From JAKPNF01 sp031556275 (GTDB taxonomy: Bacteria; Verrucomicrobiota; Verrucomicrobiia; Opitutales; JAKPNF01), in NCBI GenBank assembly GCA_031556275.1, contig JAVBTG010000034.1, positions 1 to 6,099 on the forward strand: a stretch of DNA of 6,099 nt, read 5' to 3'. Position 1 is the stretch's first letter. Each line of letters opens with the position of its first letter. The notes under the pieces are model-generated. The model saw only the letters and a program-made list of their open reading frames with translations. It searched no databases and had not been told where the DNA came from. The position numbers and the translations under genes were made by a program. Below are positions 5,973 to 6,099 of the stretch, piece after piece.

Positions 5973-5985
5973 CCCCCGCCCCCCC
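5973..5985. other. C5-G-C7 tract upstream of dapF (G-rich on the minus strand)
   Basis: On the dapF sense strand the sequence is seven G, one C, five G. Another GGGG run from the hairpin follows about 14 bases later, so a guanine quadruplex with one long loop is conceivable but not a standard match. The tract is also a candidate for length variation by slippage. It lies 45-57 bases upstream of the dapF ATG. The rest of 5961-6067 holds no gene that I can support. Confidence 0.4.
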
Positions 5986-6067
5986 GCGCAACGCGTTTAT
6001 ATCTCCTACATGCCCCCTCTTAAAAAAATTCAAAAAAAGGTTGCATAGGCCATCCATAAATGTCTTA

Positions 6068-6095
6068 TTGAGGTTAGAAATCGATGCTTTATACC
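6068..6095 (+). promoter_or_regulatory. Possible plus-strand promoter at the right edge
   Basis: TTGAGG (6068-6073), a 16-base spacer and TATACC (6090-6095) match sigma70 boxes at four positions each. It would drive a divergent gene beyond the window edge, none of which is visible. The neighbouring A/T-rich sequence makes a chance match plausible. Confidence 0.2.
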
Positions 6096-6099
6096 GTCA

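Overview
The window is about 6.1 kb of fairly GC-rich bacterial chromosome with a housekeeping character. The proteins suggest a Gram-negative, diderm bacterium: there is a lipobox lipoprotein of the periplasmic-binding fold, a single-pass envelope protein, NAD-dependent DNA ligase, and a diaminopimelate epimerase family protein. Shine-Dalgarno sequences are weak or absent before most genes. The overall flavour (a long LigA, a DapF-family protein with serines at both catalytic positions, high GC with A/T-rich spacers) makes me think of the Verrucomicrobiota/PVC group. That is an impression, not something I can prove from the sequence.

Layout from left to right. A small, unrecognised cytoplasmic protein (36-461, +) runs convergently into ligA, with only 6 bases between the two stop codons. 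The minus strand then carries a tight three-gene cluster, read from right to left: a 254-aa membrane-anchored protein (4609-3845), a Leu/Ile/Val-type substrate-binding lipoprotein (3835-2657) and ligA (2648-468). The gaps are 9 and 8 bases, so they are probably co-transcribed. A weak candidate promoter lies at 4642-4670. A strong intrinsic terminator (4709-4746) separates the cluster from an upstream minus-strand tRNA-Pro(GGG) gene (4761-4837, CCA encoded), which has its own possible promoter.

Between the tRNA and the next gene lies a 162-bp palindromic element (4937-5098). It is bounded by 18-bp perfect inverted repeats and has two small hairpins with AGC loops at its centre. Its right end runs into the 3' end of the dapF-family gene (5937 or 5928 to 5086, minus) and supplies that gene's last three codons and stop. 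The 162 bases upstream of dapF hold a terminator-like hairpin ending about 10 bases from the start codon, a G-rich tract, and nothing that I can call a gene.

The genes do not form one pathway: they are DNA joining, a putative solute-binding lipoprotein, an envelope protein, proline decoding and a DAP-epimerase-like step of lysine/peptidoglycan synthesis. I see no defence system, CRISPR array or phage gene. The two most notable observations are the replacement of both catalytic cysteines by serine in the DapF-family protein, and the structured inverted-repeat element that has become part of its 3' end.
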